NCBI RefSeq assembly: GCF_900108085.1
Contig: NZ_FNVR01000004.1
Span: 62,001 to 126,000, forward strand
Source: Algoriphagus boritolerans DSM 17298 = JCM 18970
Lineage (GTDB): Bacteria; Bacteroidota; Bacteroidia; Cytophagales; Cyclobacteriaceae
Direction of reading: 5' to 3'
DNA length: 64,000 bases
This document shows, piece after piece, positions 8,845 to 16,802 of this stretch (the stretch's first letter is position 1; the number at the start of each line of letters is the position of its first letter). The position numbers and the translations under genes were made by a program. The notes under the pieces are model-generated. The model was not told the origin of the DNA, made no database searches, and saw only the letters and a program-made list of their open reading frames with translations.

Positions 8845-10101
8845 ATGATAGATTTCAAAATTTCCGCGGTTTTGAATCCGAAAAGTAAAAAGTCGCCCGA
8901 CGGTGAAGCGATCTATTTGTGCATTAATCGAAAAGGAAGGCACTACATCAATCTTAACCTTGAAAAAATCCCTAAAAATGCATGGTCTGGGAAATCACTC
9001 AAATGGGTGAATAGTCAATATCTGTACGCGGATTTTCATAATCGTGTAATTGCAAGGGAAATTCATCATCTCAAAGAAATCATCCAGGATTATTATAAGC
9101 GGAGTGAGGTTCTGACTGCTGATAAACTGAAGAACATATATCTGGTAAAACACCAAGGCAAAAGAATAAAAGGTGTCAATGGCACAATTGCTCCTGGGGC
9201 TAGTGATAAAATTTCATCCTATATCGATTACTCTCTCAAATTTGGAGCAACCAAAAAGAAAGCTGAAGGAACAAGAAAAGTATATGTGACCTTAAAGAAT
9301 TTGGTTGATAGCTACAAAAGCCAGGCTGTGATGGCTGATTTGGATGAGGCTTTTGTTTTGGGGTTTATTGATTTCTTGCGGAGCGATTCAACTGATATTA
9401 ATTCCGACACCACAGTAGCGAAATATGTTGACCGGCTTAAGGTGATCTATCGAGAATATTGTGACCAGTATGGGATTCTTTTTAAGAAGCGAATATTTGA
9501 AAGACTGGATGTCGAGTCAACCAAAAGGCCTGATAAAATCATATACGTTAATGATAAGCAGTATGAACTGCTGTCTGAAATGAAATTTTCTCCTGAAGAG
9601 AGAAGACTTGAAATTACCAGGGATCTTTTTCTTTTGCTGTGCAATACCGCTCTGTATTATAATGATTTGATAGCAATTCGTTCAGAAAATGGATTTGATT
9701 GGAACTTGTTAAAAGAAAATCCAGAACACATGGTGCTTCAGGGGGAAAGAAAGAAGAATGGAGAGGAGTTTTGGATCCCTCTTAATGGTACGGCAAAAAG
9801 GATAGTTAAAAAGTACTTTCATGAAGGTGGAGATTATCTGTTTCCTGCAGGCGTTGCTATTTCGGAGCAGAAGTTTAACCAGAACTTGAAAGTCCTTGCA
9901 GAGAAAATTAAATTCCCGGAAGTGCTGTCCAATAAGGTAGGAAGAAAGACCTTCGGAACCTGGACTGACAGACTAGGGATGGATGATAATGATATTAGAA
10001 TGATATTTGGGCATTCGCCCGGCTCGGTTCTTAAGAAATATTATACCGAAAGAAGAACCGTGGAAACCTATAAGAGAATCCTTTCCTTCATTCAGCGATA
10101 A
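8845..10101 (+). CDS. Tyrosine-type site-specific integrase of the ICE
   Basis: A 418-residue recombinase with an N-terminal arm-binding domain (about 1-100), a SAM-like core-binding domain (about 120-215) and a C-terminal catalytic domain. Visible catalytic positions are Arg II in KVGRKTFGTW (R367), His in MIFGHSPG (H390) and the nucleophile Tyr in KKYYTE (Y399). The position of Arg I, normally in TGLRxSDL, reads TALYYNDL, so it is Tyr271, and the first His of HxxR is Lys364. Loss of Arg I is known in the Bacteroides ICE integrase IntDOT, so the enzyme may still be active. It starts 172 bp after the tRNA and is preceded by tandem repeats, as expected for the left end of an ICE. Confidence 0.9.
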   Translation: MIDFKISAVLNPKSKKSPDGEAIYLCINRKGRHYINLNLEKIPKNAWSGKSLKWVNSQYLYADFHNRVIAREIHHLKEIIQDYYKRSEVLTADKLKNIYLVKHQGKRIKGVNGTIAPGASDKISSYIDYSLKFGATKKKAEGTRKVYVTLKNLVDSYKSQAVMADLDEAFVLGFIDFLRSDSTDINSDTTVAKYVDRLKVIYREYCDQYGILFKKRIFERLDVESTKRPDKIIYVNDKQYELLSEMKFSPEERRLEITRDLFLLLCNTALYYNDLIAIRSENGFDWNLLKENPEHMVLQGERKKNGEEFWIPLNGTAKRIVKKYFHEGGDYLFPAGVAISEQKFNQNLKVLAEKIKFPEVLSNKVGRKTFGTWTDRLGMDDNDIRMIFGHSPGSVLKKYYTERRTVETYKRILSFIQR

Positions 10102-10103
10102 AT

Positions 10104-10799
10104 ATGCAAAAGAAAACTAAACTGGCAATCAAACATTACCACGGGAAGGAACTAGAGAAGATTGGAAAATCGGCTGCTAGCTTTCCTTTATATGTCATGG
10201 TAAGGTACAAGAATGCGAAAACCAAATTTGCATCAAGGTTGGGAATACGATTTGTGAATGAAAATGGTGGTGAGTCCTCTATCCTTGGCAAATTCAATAG
10301 AGATGTGATCAGTCTAATTGAAGACGAAGTAAAGCACATTGAACTGCTTAGAGACTATTTTGAGGATGTCTTGGCGGTTGAGTTTACGCCATCTATGGTG
10401 GTAAATGAGGTCTTCGAGAATACTGCCTTAGAGAAAGTCATTGATTATTTTGATCAAGTTTTTGAGGAAAAGGAATTGATAGAGATTCTTGCAGAAATTG
10501 ATCAAGACTTGATTGATTTGTTAAATGCTGCCGGTCCTACCCGGTTTTTGTCAGGTTTAAAGCATCTTGATCTAGCACTTTTTCAGCGATTCATGGAAAT
10601 TGAAGAAGTCAGACGGGTATTCGATTTTTTCAGGATTTATAAATCATTTAATTGGCCGGAGGTAAATAGGCTTCAATTTAGGATGGCGGTAATTGATGAG
10701 AATCAGAATATTGCAGGTTTAAAAAAATGGATGGATGATCGCTTTGATTCCGAAATGCTTCATTATTATCGACTCAATCCAATTGATTTGAATCATTGA
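10104..10799 (+). CDS. Hypothetical ICE protein following the integrase
   Basis: A 231-residue soluble protein starting 2 bp after the integrase stop, so it is translated from the same mRNA. I do not recognise the family. The N-terminal 60 residues contain a beta-rich stretch (FPLYVMVRYKNAKTKFASRLGIRFVNE) superficially like an arm-type DNA-binding domain; the rest is acidic and helical (EEKELIEILAEIDQDLIDLL). There is no signal peptide, membrane segment or metal site. Its tight linkage suggests a role in integration, excision or its control, but this is inference. Confidence 0.7.
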   Translation: MQKKTKLAIKHYHGKELEKIGKSAASFPLYVMVRYKNAKTKFASRLGIRFVNENGGESSILGKFNRDVISLIEDEVKHIELLRDYFEDVLAVEFTPSMVVNEVFENTALEKVIDYFDQVFEEKELIEILAEIDQDLIDLLNAAGPTRFLSGLKHLDLALFQRFMEIEEVRRVFDFFRIYKSFNWPEVNRLQFRMAVIDENQNIAGLKKWMDDRFDSEMLHYYRLNPIDLNH

Positions 10800-10838
10800 A
10801 AAAAAAGGACACCAGTGACCGATTTTATTATTTTTCTC

Positions 10839-10863
10839 TATATTTGAGTAAATCAAACTCAAA
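10839..10863 (+). promoter_or_regulatory. Promoter -7 element overlapped by a palindrome
   Basis: TATATTTG at 10839-10846 matches TAnnTTTG. A dyad TTTGAGT-N7-ACTCAAA (10843-10863) overlaps it and ends 5 bp before the start codon of the HTH gene at 10869, a layout typical of an autoregulatory operator. Confidence 0.5.
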
Positions 10864-10868
10864 TCATT

Positions 10869-11171
10869 ATGAATCAAGACACTTTTATTCCGTTTTCGGC
10901 TGTTAGCCAAAAATGGCTGGAAGAGAAATTCAAGAATCTGGAAGAGAAAATCTCAAGCATTAATCCGGCTAGTAAATCCGTAAAAGATGAATGGTTGTCG
11001 CTTCAGGAATTCATGGAGGCAACTGGCGTTAAATCTCATTACTCGATTTCAAAAATGGAATCCGTTTCCGAGTCCAAAGGGCAGGAGTTTCGCTCCATGT
11101 ACCGAGGTAAAAGGCGATTTATTCACCAGAGAGAGGTGGATAGGTTTTTTCAGGGGGAGTTTGAGAACTAA
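10869..11171 (+). CDS. Helix-turn-helix (excisionase/MerR-like) DNA-binding protein
   Basis: A 100-residue protein whose C-terminal half (EWLSLQEFMEATGVKSHYSISKMESVSESKG...RFIHQREVDRFF) has the shape of a helix-turn-helix_17/excisionase domain: a helix beginning with a specificity Leu-x-Glu-Phe, a turn, and a final beta-hairpin ending in the RFIHQREVDRFF segment. The N-terminal 40 residues look helical. Such proteins near an integrase usually act as recombination directionality factor or as regulator. The gene has its own promoter and palindrome and is closed by a strong terminator, so it is independently regulated. Confidence 0.7.
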   Translation: MNQDTFIPFSAVSQKWLEEKFKNLEEKISSINPASKSVKDEWLSLQEFMEATGVKSHYSISKMESVSESKGQEFRSMYRGKRRFIHQREVDRFFQGEFEN

Positions 11172-11206
11172 AAAAGGAAAGGATGACCATCCTTTCCTTT
11201 TGTTGA
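11172..11206 (+). terminator. Rho-independent terminator after the HTH gene
   Basis: AAAGGAAAGGAT pairs with ATCCTTTCCTTT around a GACC loop between about 11173 and 11200, followed by TTTTG. The stem directly follows the stop codon. The remaining sequence up to 11448 shows no gene. Confidence 0.85.
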
Positions 11207-11448
11207 AAATGCGCAATAGCAGTTCCTTGGTTTGCTTTTAACCTCTTCACAATTAAAAACATGATTCCAAGTTGAACATTCTTTTGATCAAAATCAACCT
11301 AGGTAAGGCGGTTTATTGAACTTTTACCACTCTGACTCTCCTCCCAGTTAGATCCTGATAACCATCCGGATCATTTCCAAAAGTTTACAAATCATTCAAA
11401 GTAGTATTTACCCCAAAATGCTAATCGAAACCTTATTGCCTAAAAAAT

Positions 11449-12471
11449 ATGACTTCAATAAATCATTATACAAAATCGAACGATTCCCGTTCCGGTGAAT
11501 TCCTAATCATCAAATCCGCCAATGAATGGATGGATGAAGCCAAGTCCAAGCCTATTCCCAAAAAGATCTTTGGCCCGTTTTGGTATGAGGAAGAGCTATG
11601 CATTCTCTTCGCTGATACCAATCAAGGTAAGTCGTTGCTTGCCGTACAAATTATCGACAGTGTGTCCAAAGGAGTTCCAACCCTGGGATTGGAGATGGAA
11701 CTGAAAGCATCTAAAGTCATCTACTTTGACCTGGAATTGACAGCCAAGCAATTTGAAATGAGATATGCTCAATACGATAAGGAAAGAGATATCCTTTTTG
11801 ATCATTTCGAATTCAGTGACCTTTTCCTGAGAGCAGAAATCAATCCATATGGATTTGATGAGGCTTTTGAAGAGTATGAAAGCTTTCTTTTTAAAGAGAT
11901 AGAGGTTCAAGCCTCCAAGTCCGGCGCTAAAATCCTCGTAATAGATAATCTGTCTTGTGTGATTTCAGATAATGAGAAGGCAAGGAATACCACTCCATTT
12001 TTAATAAGGCTCAACAATCTGAAAAAGATTCATGGGTGGTCGATTTTGCTCATTGCCCATACTCCAAAGAGGAACCTGTTTGCACCGATCAATAGAAACG
12101 ATATCCAAGGCAGCAAGAGCTTTATTAATCTGATTGATTCTTGTTTCGCTGTAGGAGAAAGTCAAAAAGACCCTTCCATTAAATACTTGAAACAAATAAA
12201 AGTCAGGTATGGTGCTTTTAAATATCCCTCCGAAAATGTCCTAGTCTGTAAAATCGGCAAAGACTCAAATTTCAGTTCGTTTAGGTTTATCCAGTTTGGA
12301 AAAGAGTCCGATCATTTAAAGCAGTTGAATCCAGTCGATAAATCTCAAATGAAGACCAAGGCCTTGGATCTCAAAAATGAGGGCCATACCAATGTGAAGA
12401 TAGCTCAGGAACTCGGAGTGTCAGAAGGAGCTGTGAGGAAATGGCTCAAGCAACTTGAGTTAGACGAGTAA
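11449..12471 (+). CDS. RecA/RepA-like AAA ATPase (replicative helicase type) with C-terminal HTH
   Basis: A 340-residue protein with a P-loop variant FADTNQGKSLLA (about residues 55-66; the first Gly of the classical loop is Ala), a Walker B ILVIDNLSC (about 163-171) and the RecA-fold text SILLIAHTPKR and IQGSKSFINLIDSCFAV. This pattern matches the RepA-type hexameric helicases and AAA_25 ATPases of plasmids and ICEs. The C-terminus (AQELGVSEGAVRKWLKQL) is a helix-turn-helix, suggesting direct DNA binding. It is followed by iteron-like repeats, an AT-rich stretch and a primase gene, so it probably unwinds the ICE origin (inference). Confidence 0.8.
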   Translation: MTSINHYTKSNDSRSGEFLIIKSANEWMDEAKSKPIPKKIFGPFWYEEELCILFADTNQGKSLLAVQIIDSVSKGVPTLGLEMELKASKVIYFDLELTAKQFEMRYAQYDKERDILFDHFEFSDLFLRAEINPYGFDEAFEEYESFLFKEIEVQASKSGAKILVIDNLSCVISDNEKARNTTPFLIRLNNLKKIHGWSILLIAHTPKRNLFAPINRNDIQGSKSFINLIDSCFAVGESQKDPSIKYLKQIKVRYGAFKYPSENVLVCKIGKDSNFSSFRFIQFGKESDHLKQLNPVDKSQMKTKALDLKNEGHTNVKIAQELGVSEGAVRKWLKQLELDE

Positions 12472-12493
12472 GCTCAATCGTAAAAATCGAACT

Positions 12494-12529
12494 GTACGAG
12501 GGGTACGAGGTGTGCGAATCGTACGATTT
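12494..12529 (+). repeat. Four 9-bp iteron-like direct repeats
   Basis: The heptamers GTACGAG, GTACGAG, GTGCGAA and GTACGAT start at 12494, 12503, 12512 and 12521, an exact 9-bp period. They are intergenic, directly after the helicase gene. Short helically phased direct repeats beside a replication gene are typical of origins, which is the proposed role (inference). Confidence 0.65.
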
Positions 12530-12589
12530 CCACTTACCACTACCCCTCTTTTTCTTTTTGCAGGTAATCCGACAATTCACGACAAAAGG

Positions 12590-12663
12590 AAAGATAAGAC
12601 TCCTTTAAATCAATAAGATGTATTATTTATGTATAGATGTATTTATATAAAAATGTAAATATT
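12590..12663 (+). other. AT-rich stretch upstream of the primase gene (possible unwinding element)
   Basis: The 74 bp before the primase start are almost entirely A and T with repeated AGATGTATT and TGTAT steps. A 19-bp segment at 12639-12657 recurs with one mismatch at 35739-35757, upstream of the ParA gene. With the iterons 60 bp away it could be a DNA unwinding element; it may also contain the primase promoter. Confidence 0.45.
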
Positions 12664-13680
12664 ATGAACTACTCTGAAGTAAAACAAGCGGCTGCCAGAA
12701 TCAAACAGGAATTCCCTGTGCTGGATTATTTCCATAGCCTGGTCAGATCAGGATTTCTGAAATTCGAAGGCATCCACGGGAAAGAATATTTTTTTGGTTT
12801 CCTGGAACAGCGGACTGGCTCGATTGCCGTAGATGACAAAGCGAATGTGTGGTATGATCATGCCGCAGGAAAGGGCGGAGACGTTATCGCAGCAGTCCAG
12901 GAATTTGAAAACAAAACCTTCTTCGAATCAGTGGAAAGCCTCTCTGGATCAGTTCCGGTAAGAAAATTTGTTCCTAGACAAAAACCTGAGATTGCCCAGA
13001 AAATAGTGGTGGAAAAGGTGGCTGAGATCAGCCATGATGCACTTATCCAATACATTCGAGGCAGGGGTATTGATCTTCAGGATATTGCTCCTTTCGGTAA
13101 AGAGGTGCATTGGCGGAATAAGGGAAAGCGATATTTCGCAGTGGGTTTTCCAAATGAATCGGGTGGATGGGTACTTCGATCCTCTATTTTTAAGGGGAAC
13201 ATTCTTGGAGGAGGTACTTCAATTCGAATCCTTGGGACTGTTAAAGGCATCAAAGTTTTTGAAGGCTGGTTTGACTTTCTGAGTTATCTGAAGCTTTCTA
13301 GAGCTACAGATTTCAAAGCCATTATTCTGAATAGTACTGCCAATCTCAGTTTTCGCTTAATTCTGGATGTTTTGGAAGAGTGTGAAGTAGTTGATCTCTA
13401 TTTGGATAATGATGTTACGGGAGAGAAGTGTACAATTAATTTTATTAGAGTAGCCCAGCTATTCCGTTATTGCCTTCAAAAAGGATCACCTACCGATTGG
13501 GATTTGGAGGCATTGAGGGGGAGTAGGGACAAAATTGGAATTCTCCTTTCCAATATGAAAATCATTCCTTCAGAAGCGATGGAAATCTGGAAGATCCAAA
13601 CGAATGTTTCTGATCAAAGATGTCACTTTTCTGGTTTTGAGGATGTTAATGCATTTTTGGTGGGTGGGGTTCACAAGTGA
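12664..13680 (+). CDS. Toprim-domain DNA primase of the ICE
   Basis: A 338-residue primase-like protein. I chose the ATG at 12664 because MNYSEVKQAAARIKQEF matches the start of Bacteroidota mobile-element primases. The N-terminal region (YFFGFLEQRTGSIAVDDKANVWYDHAAGKGGDVIAAVQ) corresponds to a CHC2-like domain that lacks the zinc cysteines. The Toprim core has the Glu in KVFEGWFDFLSYL (about 200) and an Asp pair in VDLYLDNDVTGEK (about 245). It would prime DNA synthesis during ICE replication or after transfer. It follows the helicase gene and the repeat region. Confidence 0.85.
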   Translation: MNYSEVKQAAARIKQEFPVLDYFHSLVRSGFLKFEGIHGKEYFFGFLEQRTGSIAVDDKANVWYDHAAGKGGDVIAAVQEFENKTFFESVESLSGSVPVRKFVPRQKPEIAQKIVVEKVAEISHDALIQYIRGRGIDLQDIAPFGKEVHWRNKGKRYFAVGFPNESGGWVLRSSIFKGNILGGGTSIRILGTVKGIKVFEGWFDFLSYLKLSRATDFKAIILNSTANLSFRLILDVLEECEVVDLYLDNDVTGEKCTINFIRVAQLFRYCLQKGSPTDWDLEALRGSRDKIGILLSNMKIIPSEAMEIWKIQTNVSDQRCHFSGFEDVNAFLVGGVHK

Positions 13681-13756
13681 CAATATTCGGTCTGGGGGTT
13701 AAAGTGGAATACTTTGGAGTCTCGTCAATACAAAAGCTAATTGGGATCAACTTCAA

Positions 13757-14719
13757 ATGTTATATAAAGGTAAATCTGAAGTCAGGCCATCTGAAAGAAA
13801 AGTTGCAGTACCAGTTAGAATCATGAATACGCAATCCGTCCAGGCACTGGCAGATTTGGAGCAGAAATTAATTCTTAAAGCCTATAGCCCATCTACAGTA
13901 AAGAACTATTGATCATCATTAACTCAATTTTTATCTTTTTTTGAAAGTCGAAATATTAAGGATGTGACAAAGGAAGAAATAGAAGCCTTTGTCTATCATC
14001 AGATCACCAAATATAAAATTTCAGAAAGTGCGCAAAATACGTTGATAAACGCGATTAAGGCGTATTATGAACACGTGCTGGGTAGAGAACGGACTATTTA
14101 TGATATCCAACGACCTAAGAAAAGCCTAACGCTGCCCAATGTACTCAGTCAGGAAGAGATCAAAGCAATCCTTTGCAGTGTGGAGAATATAAAGCACCGA
14201 GCTGTATTGATGCTTATTTACAGTGCTGGATTAAGAATAAGTGAAGCTATCAACCTTTCGTCGGAATATCTAAACCTAAGAAAACGAGATATTCATTCTG
14301 ATGATGGTTACATTTTCATCAAGGGAGGAAAAGGAAAAAAAGATAGGAAAACTGTGCTTTCACCAATTCTGCTAGTAATGCTTAGAGAGTATTACAAAGC
14401 TTATAAGCCCAGTTATTGGCTATTTGAAGGGCAGGAAGGAGGTCAGTATTCAGCGACAAGCATTCAAGCCGTTTTTCGAAGAGCAATAAAGAATAGCAAT
14501 TCAAACCCTTGGGCGACTGTACACACTTTGCGTCACAGTTTTGCAACTCATCTACTTCAAAAGGGGACAAATTTGCGTTATGTGCAAGCTCTCCTTGGTC
14601 ATGAAAGTAGTAAGACCACTGAAATATATACGCATGTGCTATCGATATCAAATAAAAATATTCAAAGTCCACTTGATGGGATCGACGAAATCCTTAATTT
14701 GGTCACAGCAGATCCCTAA
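13757..14719 (+). pseudogene. Second tyrosine recombinase, interrupted by an in-frame TGA
   Basis: The reading frame from ATG 13757 runs through MLYKGKSEVRPSERKVAVPVRI to YSPSTVKNY, hits TGA at 13910-13912, and continues in the same frame with SSLTQFLSFFESRNIKDVTKEEIEAF. Family members normally have Arg at this position (CGA), so a single C-to-T change explains the stop. The downstream part is intact and has the complete catalytic set: Arg in SAGLRISEAI, Lys in GGKGKKDRK, HTLRH, LLGH and Tyr in TTEIYTHV. The intact region could be translated alone from GTG 13964 but would lack part of the core-binding domain. It lies between the primase and the putative defence genes and may mark an earlier cargo insertion. 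Confidence 0.85.
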
Positions 14720-14804
14720 AGACCTGTGGACAATGGTGATATATAGGCAATAGGGAAGTGGTGATGCTGTAACCAAAAAGTATTATAGCTAATAATGAAA
14801 ACTC

Positions 14805-16715
14805 ATGGAAGGAAAACAAACAGCATTATTTGACGAGAGATTCCTCGAATCATTTACTGGTACTGGAATAGTGAGTGAACCAAAGATTGCTATAATAGAG
14901 CTAATTGCAAATTCTTGGGATGCAGGTGCCTCTAAAGTGGAAATCAAATGGCCTAACGAATCAGACAATTCTTTCTTCATCAGAGATAATGGACATGGGA
15001 TGTCTGAATCCGAATTTGATAAACGTTTTAGAAAATTGGCATATAATAGGCAAAGAGATCAGGGTATTTATGCTGAAATACCTAGAGAAAACTCATTTAT
15101 TTCAAAACGACTTGCTTTTGGAAAAAACGGCAAAGGACGATTTGCAGGGTTTTGTTTTGGTCCGTCTTTCTTTGTTAAAACATGGAAAAAGAATAATGAA
15201 GTTACTGTAAAAGTATTTAAAGGGAATGAAGGCGAAATATTCTTCCAGAAAATAGATAGTAAAGAAGGAGTAACTGGACATGGAACAATGGTTTATGCAG
15301 ATAATGCCAAAATTCCCATAATCTCGGCTAATTTAATCAAAAGAGAGATTGGTATGAGATTCCTTACTGACCCAAATTTCGAAGTTGCAATTGATGGAGA
15401 AAAAATAACCTTTCTAGATATACCAGAGAAAAATATTAAGGAGTTTATTCTAACCGTGGAAGGTTTTGGAGAAGTTAAACTAATTGCAATCGATACTTTA
15501 TCAACTGACAAAACTACCCATCAACATGGCATTGCATGGCATGTGAATGGGAGGTTAGTTGGTGAGTGTTCGTGGAAAGGAACTGGTATGGATCATCTTA
15601 TTGACGGAAGACGTATAGAAGCCAAAAGATTTATCTTTATCGTTTTGGCAGATATTTTAAATTCCGAAAAAAACATACATCCGGATTGGTCTGGATTTAA
15701 ATCAAATAGTGACGAATTTCAATCAGTAAATGAGGTTGTACTCAACAAGGTTAAAGATTTTGTTTTGGATATTTCTAAAGAAAAACGTAAAGAAACTTTT
15801 TATGACATCAAATCACAAAATAATCAAACTCTTAAAAGGATTGGGCTAATTGGTCAAACAAAATGGAATTCGTTTATAACTCAAGTGCAGGAGGAATGCC
15901 CATCAATTAATGAAACAGAACTTGCAAAGCTTGGGACAATCCTAGCCAATTTGGAGGAATCACAATCTCAATTCAGCCTTATACACGCTCTATATGAACT
16001 TGATCCAAATCAACTGGATAATCTCAATGAGATTCTAGAAGAATGGAATGTGGATCTTGCAAAAATAGTTTTGGATGAACTTCAATTTAGGCTAAAATTA
16101 TTGGAGCAGTTAAAAATCAAAGTACTTTCAAAGGATACTGATGAGGTTCAGGAGTTGCAACCTTTATTCAAAAAGGGCCTATGGATTTTTGGACCCGAAT
16201 ACGAAACTATCGAATACACCTCAAATCAAGGAATGACATCAGTAATACAAAATTTATACGGAGGAATAGAGAAAGGCTCAAGAAAAAGACCAGATTTCGC
16301 AATTTTAAGTGACAGTACAGTAGGTCTCTACTCATATCCTAAATATGATGATGAAGGCGGTGAAATTGGCGTAGATAGACTTACGATAGTGGAATTAAAA
16401 AAGCCAGGTGTTCCCCTTAGTTCAGAGCAAAAAAGTCAAGCATGGGGATATGTGAAGGAGTTAACAAAAAAAGGATATGTCACTCCTGAAAATAAAATAA
16501 CATGTTTCGTTCTCGGTTCGGAAATTGATCCACTTGAAGCTCAGGAAACGCATCAAGGGGGAACTAAAATAATTCCTTTACTTTACGATACTGTAGTAAA
16601 ACGGGCTAACAGCCGATTACTAAATCTTTATGACAAAGTAAAAAATTCACCATTTCTCGAAAATGTAAGACTGGAAGAAGAGCTTAACGGTCAAATGAAC
16701 TTATTAGAAAATTAA
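14805..16715 (+). CDS. GHKL (MORC/MutL-like) ATPase fused to a PD-(D/E)XK-like nuclease domain
   Basis: A 636-residue cytoplasmic protein. The N-terminus holds a full Bergerat-fold ATPase: IELIANSWDA (E32, N36, D39), RDNGHGM (D61-x-G-x-G) and FGKNGKGRFAGF (106-117). A connecting region with helical text follows (about 370-450). The C-terminus has RKRPDFAI (D497) and, after a beta strand, IVELKKPG (E530-x-K532), the D...ExK spacing of PD-(D/E)XK endonucleases, resembling the Shedu/DUF4263 type. GHKL ATPases of the MORC/paraMORC class are known in restriction-like prokaryotic systems. Next to a SIR2-domain gene it is a strong candidate for the core of an anti-phage system. Function is inferred, not shown. 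Confidence 0.8.
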   Translation: MEGKQTALFDERFLESFTGTGIVSEPKIAIIELIANSWDAGASKVEIKWPNESDNSFFIRDNGHGMSESEFDKRFRKLAYNRQRDQGIYAEIPRENSFISKRLAFGKNGKGRFAGFCFGPSFFVKTWKKNNEVTVKVFKGNEGEIFFQKIDSKEGVTGHGTMVYADNAKIPIISANLIKREIGMRFLTDPNFEVAIDGEKITFLDIPEKNIKEFILTVEGFGEVKLIAIDTLSTDKTTHQHGIAWHVNGRLVGECSWKGTGMDHLIDGRRIEAKRFIFIVLADILNSEKNIHPDWSGFKSNSDEFQSVNEVVLNKVKDFVLDISKEKRKETFYDIKSQNNQTLKRIGLIGQTKWNSFITQVQEECPSINETELAKLGTILANLEESQSQFSLIHALYELDPNQLDNLNEILEEWNVDLAKIVLDELQFRLKLLEQLKIKVLSKDTDEVQELQPLFKKGLWIFGPEYETIEYTSNQGMTSVIQNLYGGIEKGSRKRPDFAILSDSTVGLYSYPKYDDEGGEIGVDRLTIVELKKPGVPLSSEQKSQAWGYVKELTKKGYVTPENKITCFVLGSEIDPLEAQETHQGGTKIIPLLYDTVVKRANSRLLNLYDKVKNSPFLENVRLEEELNGQMNLLEN

Positions 16716-16802
16716 TAGGCCATAACAATTTGTAGAAATTAGAGCCTTTCATTGCTACAGCACAACCAAAACTACGATTCTTACATTGACGTTATTTTTT
16801 AA

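Noticed and set aside
8746..8943. Minus-strand frame across the 12-bp repeats (GT-rich peptide)
   Set aside because: It is caused by the repeats and runs opposite the integrase N-terminus; it has no family pattern.
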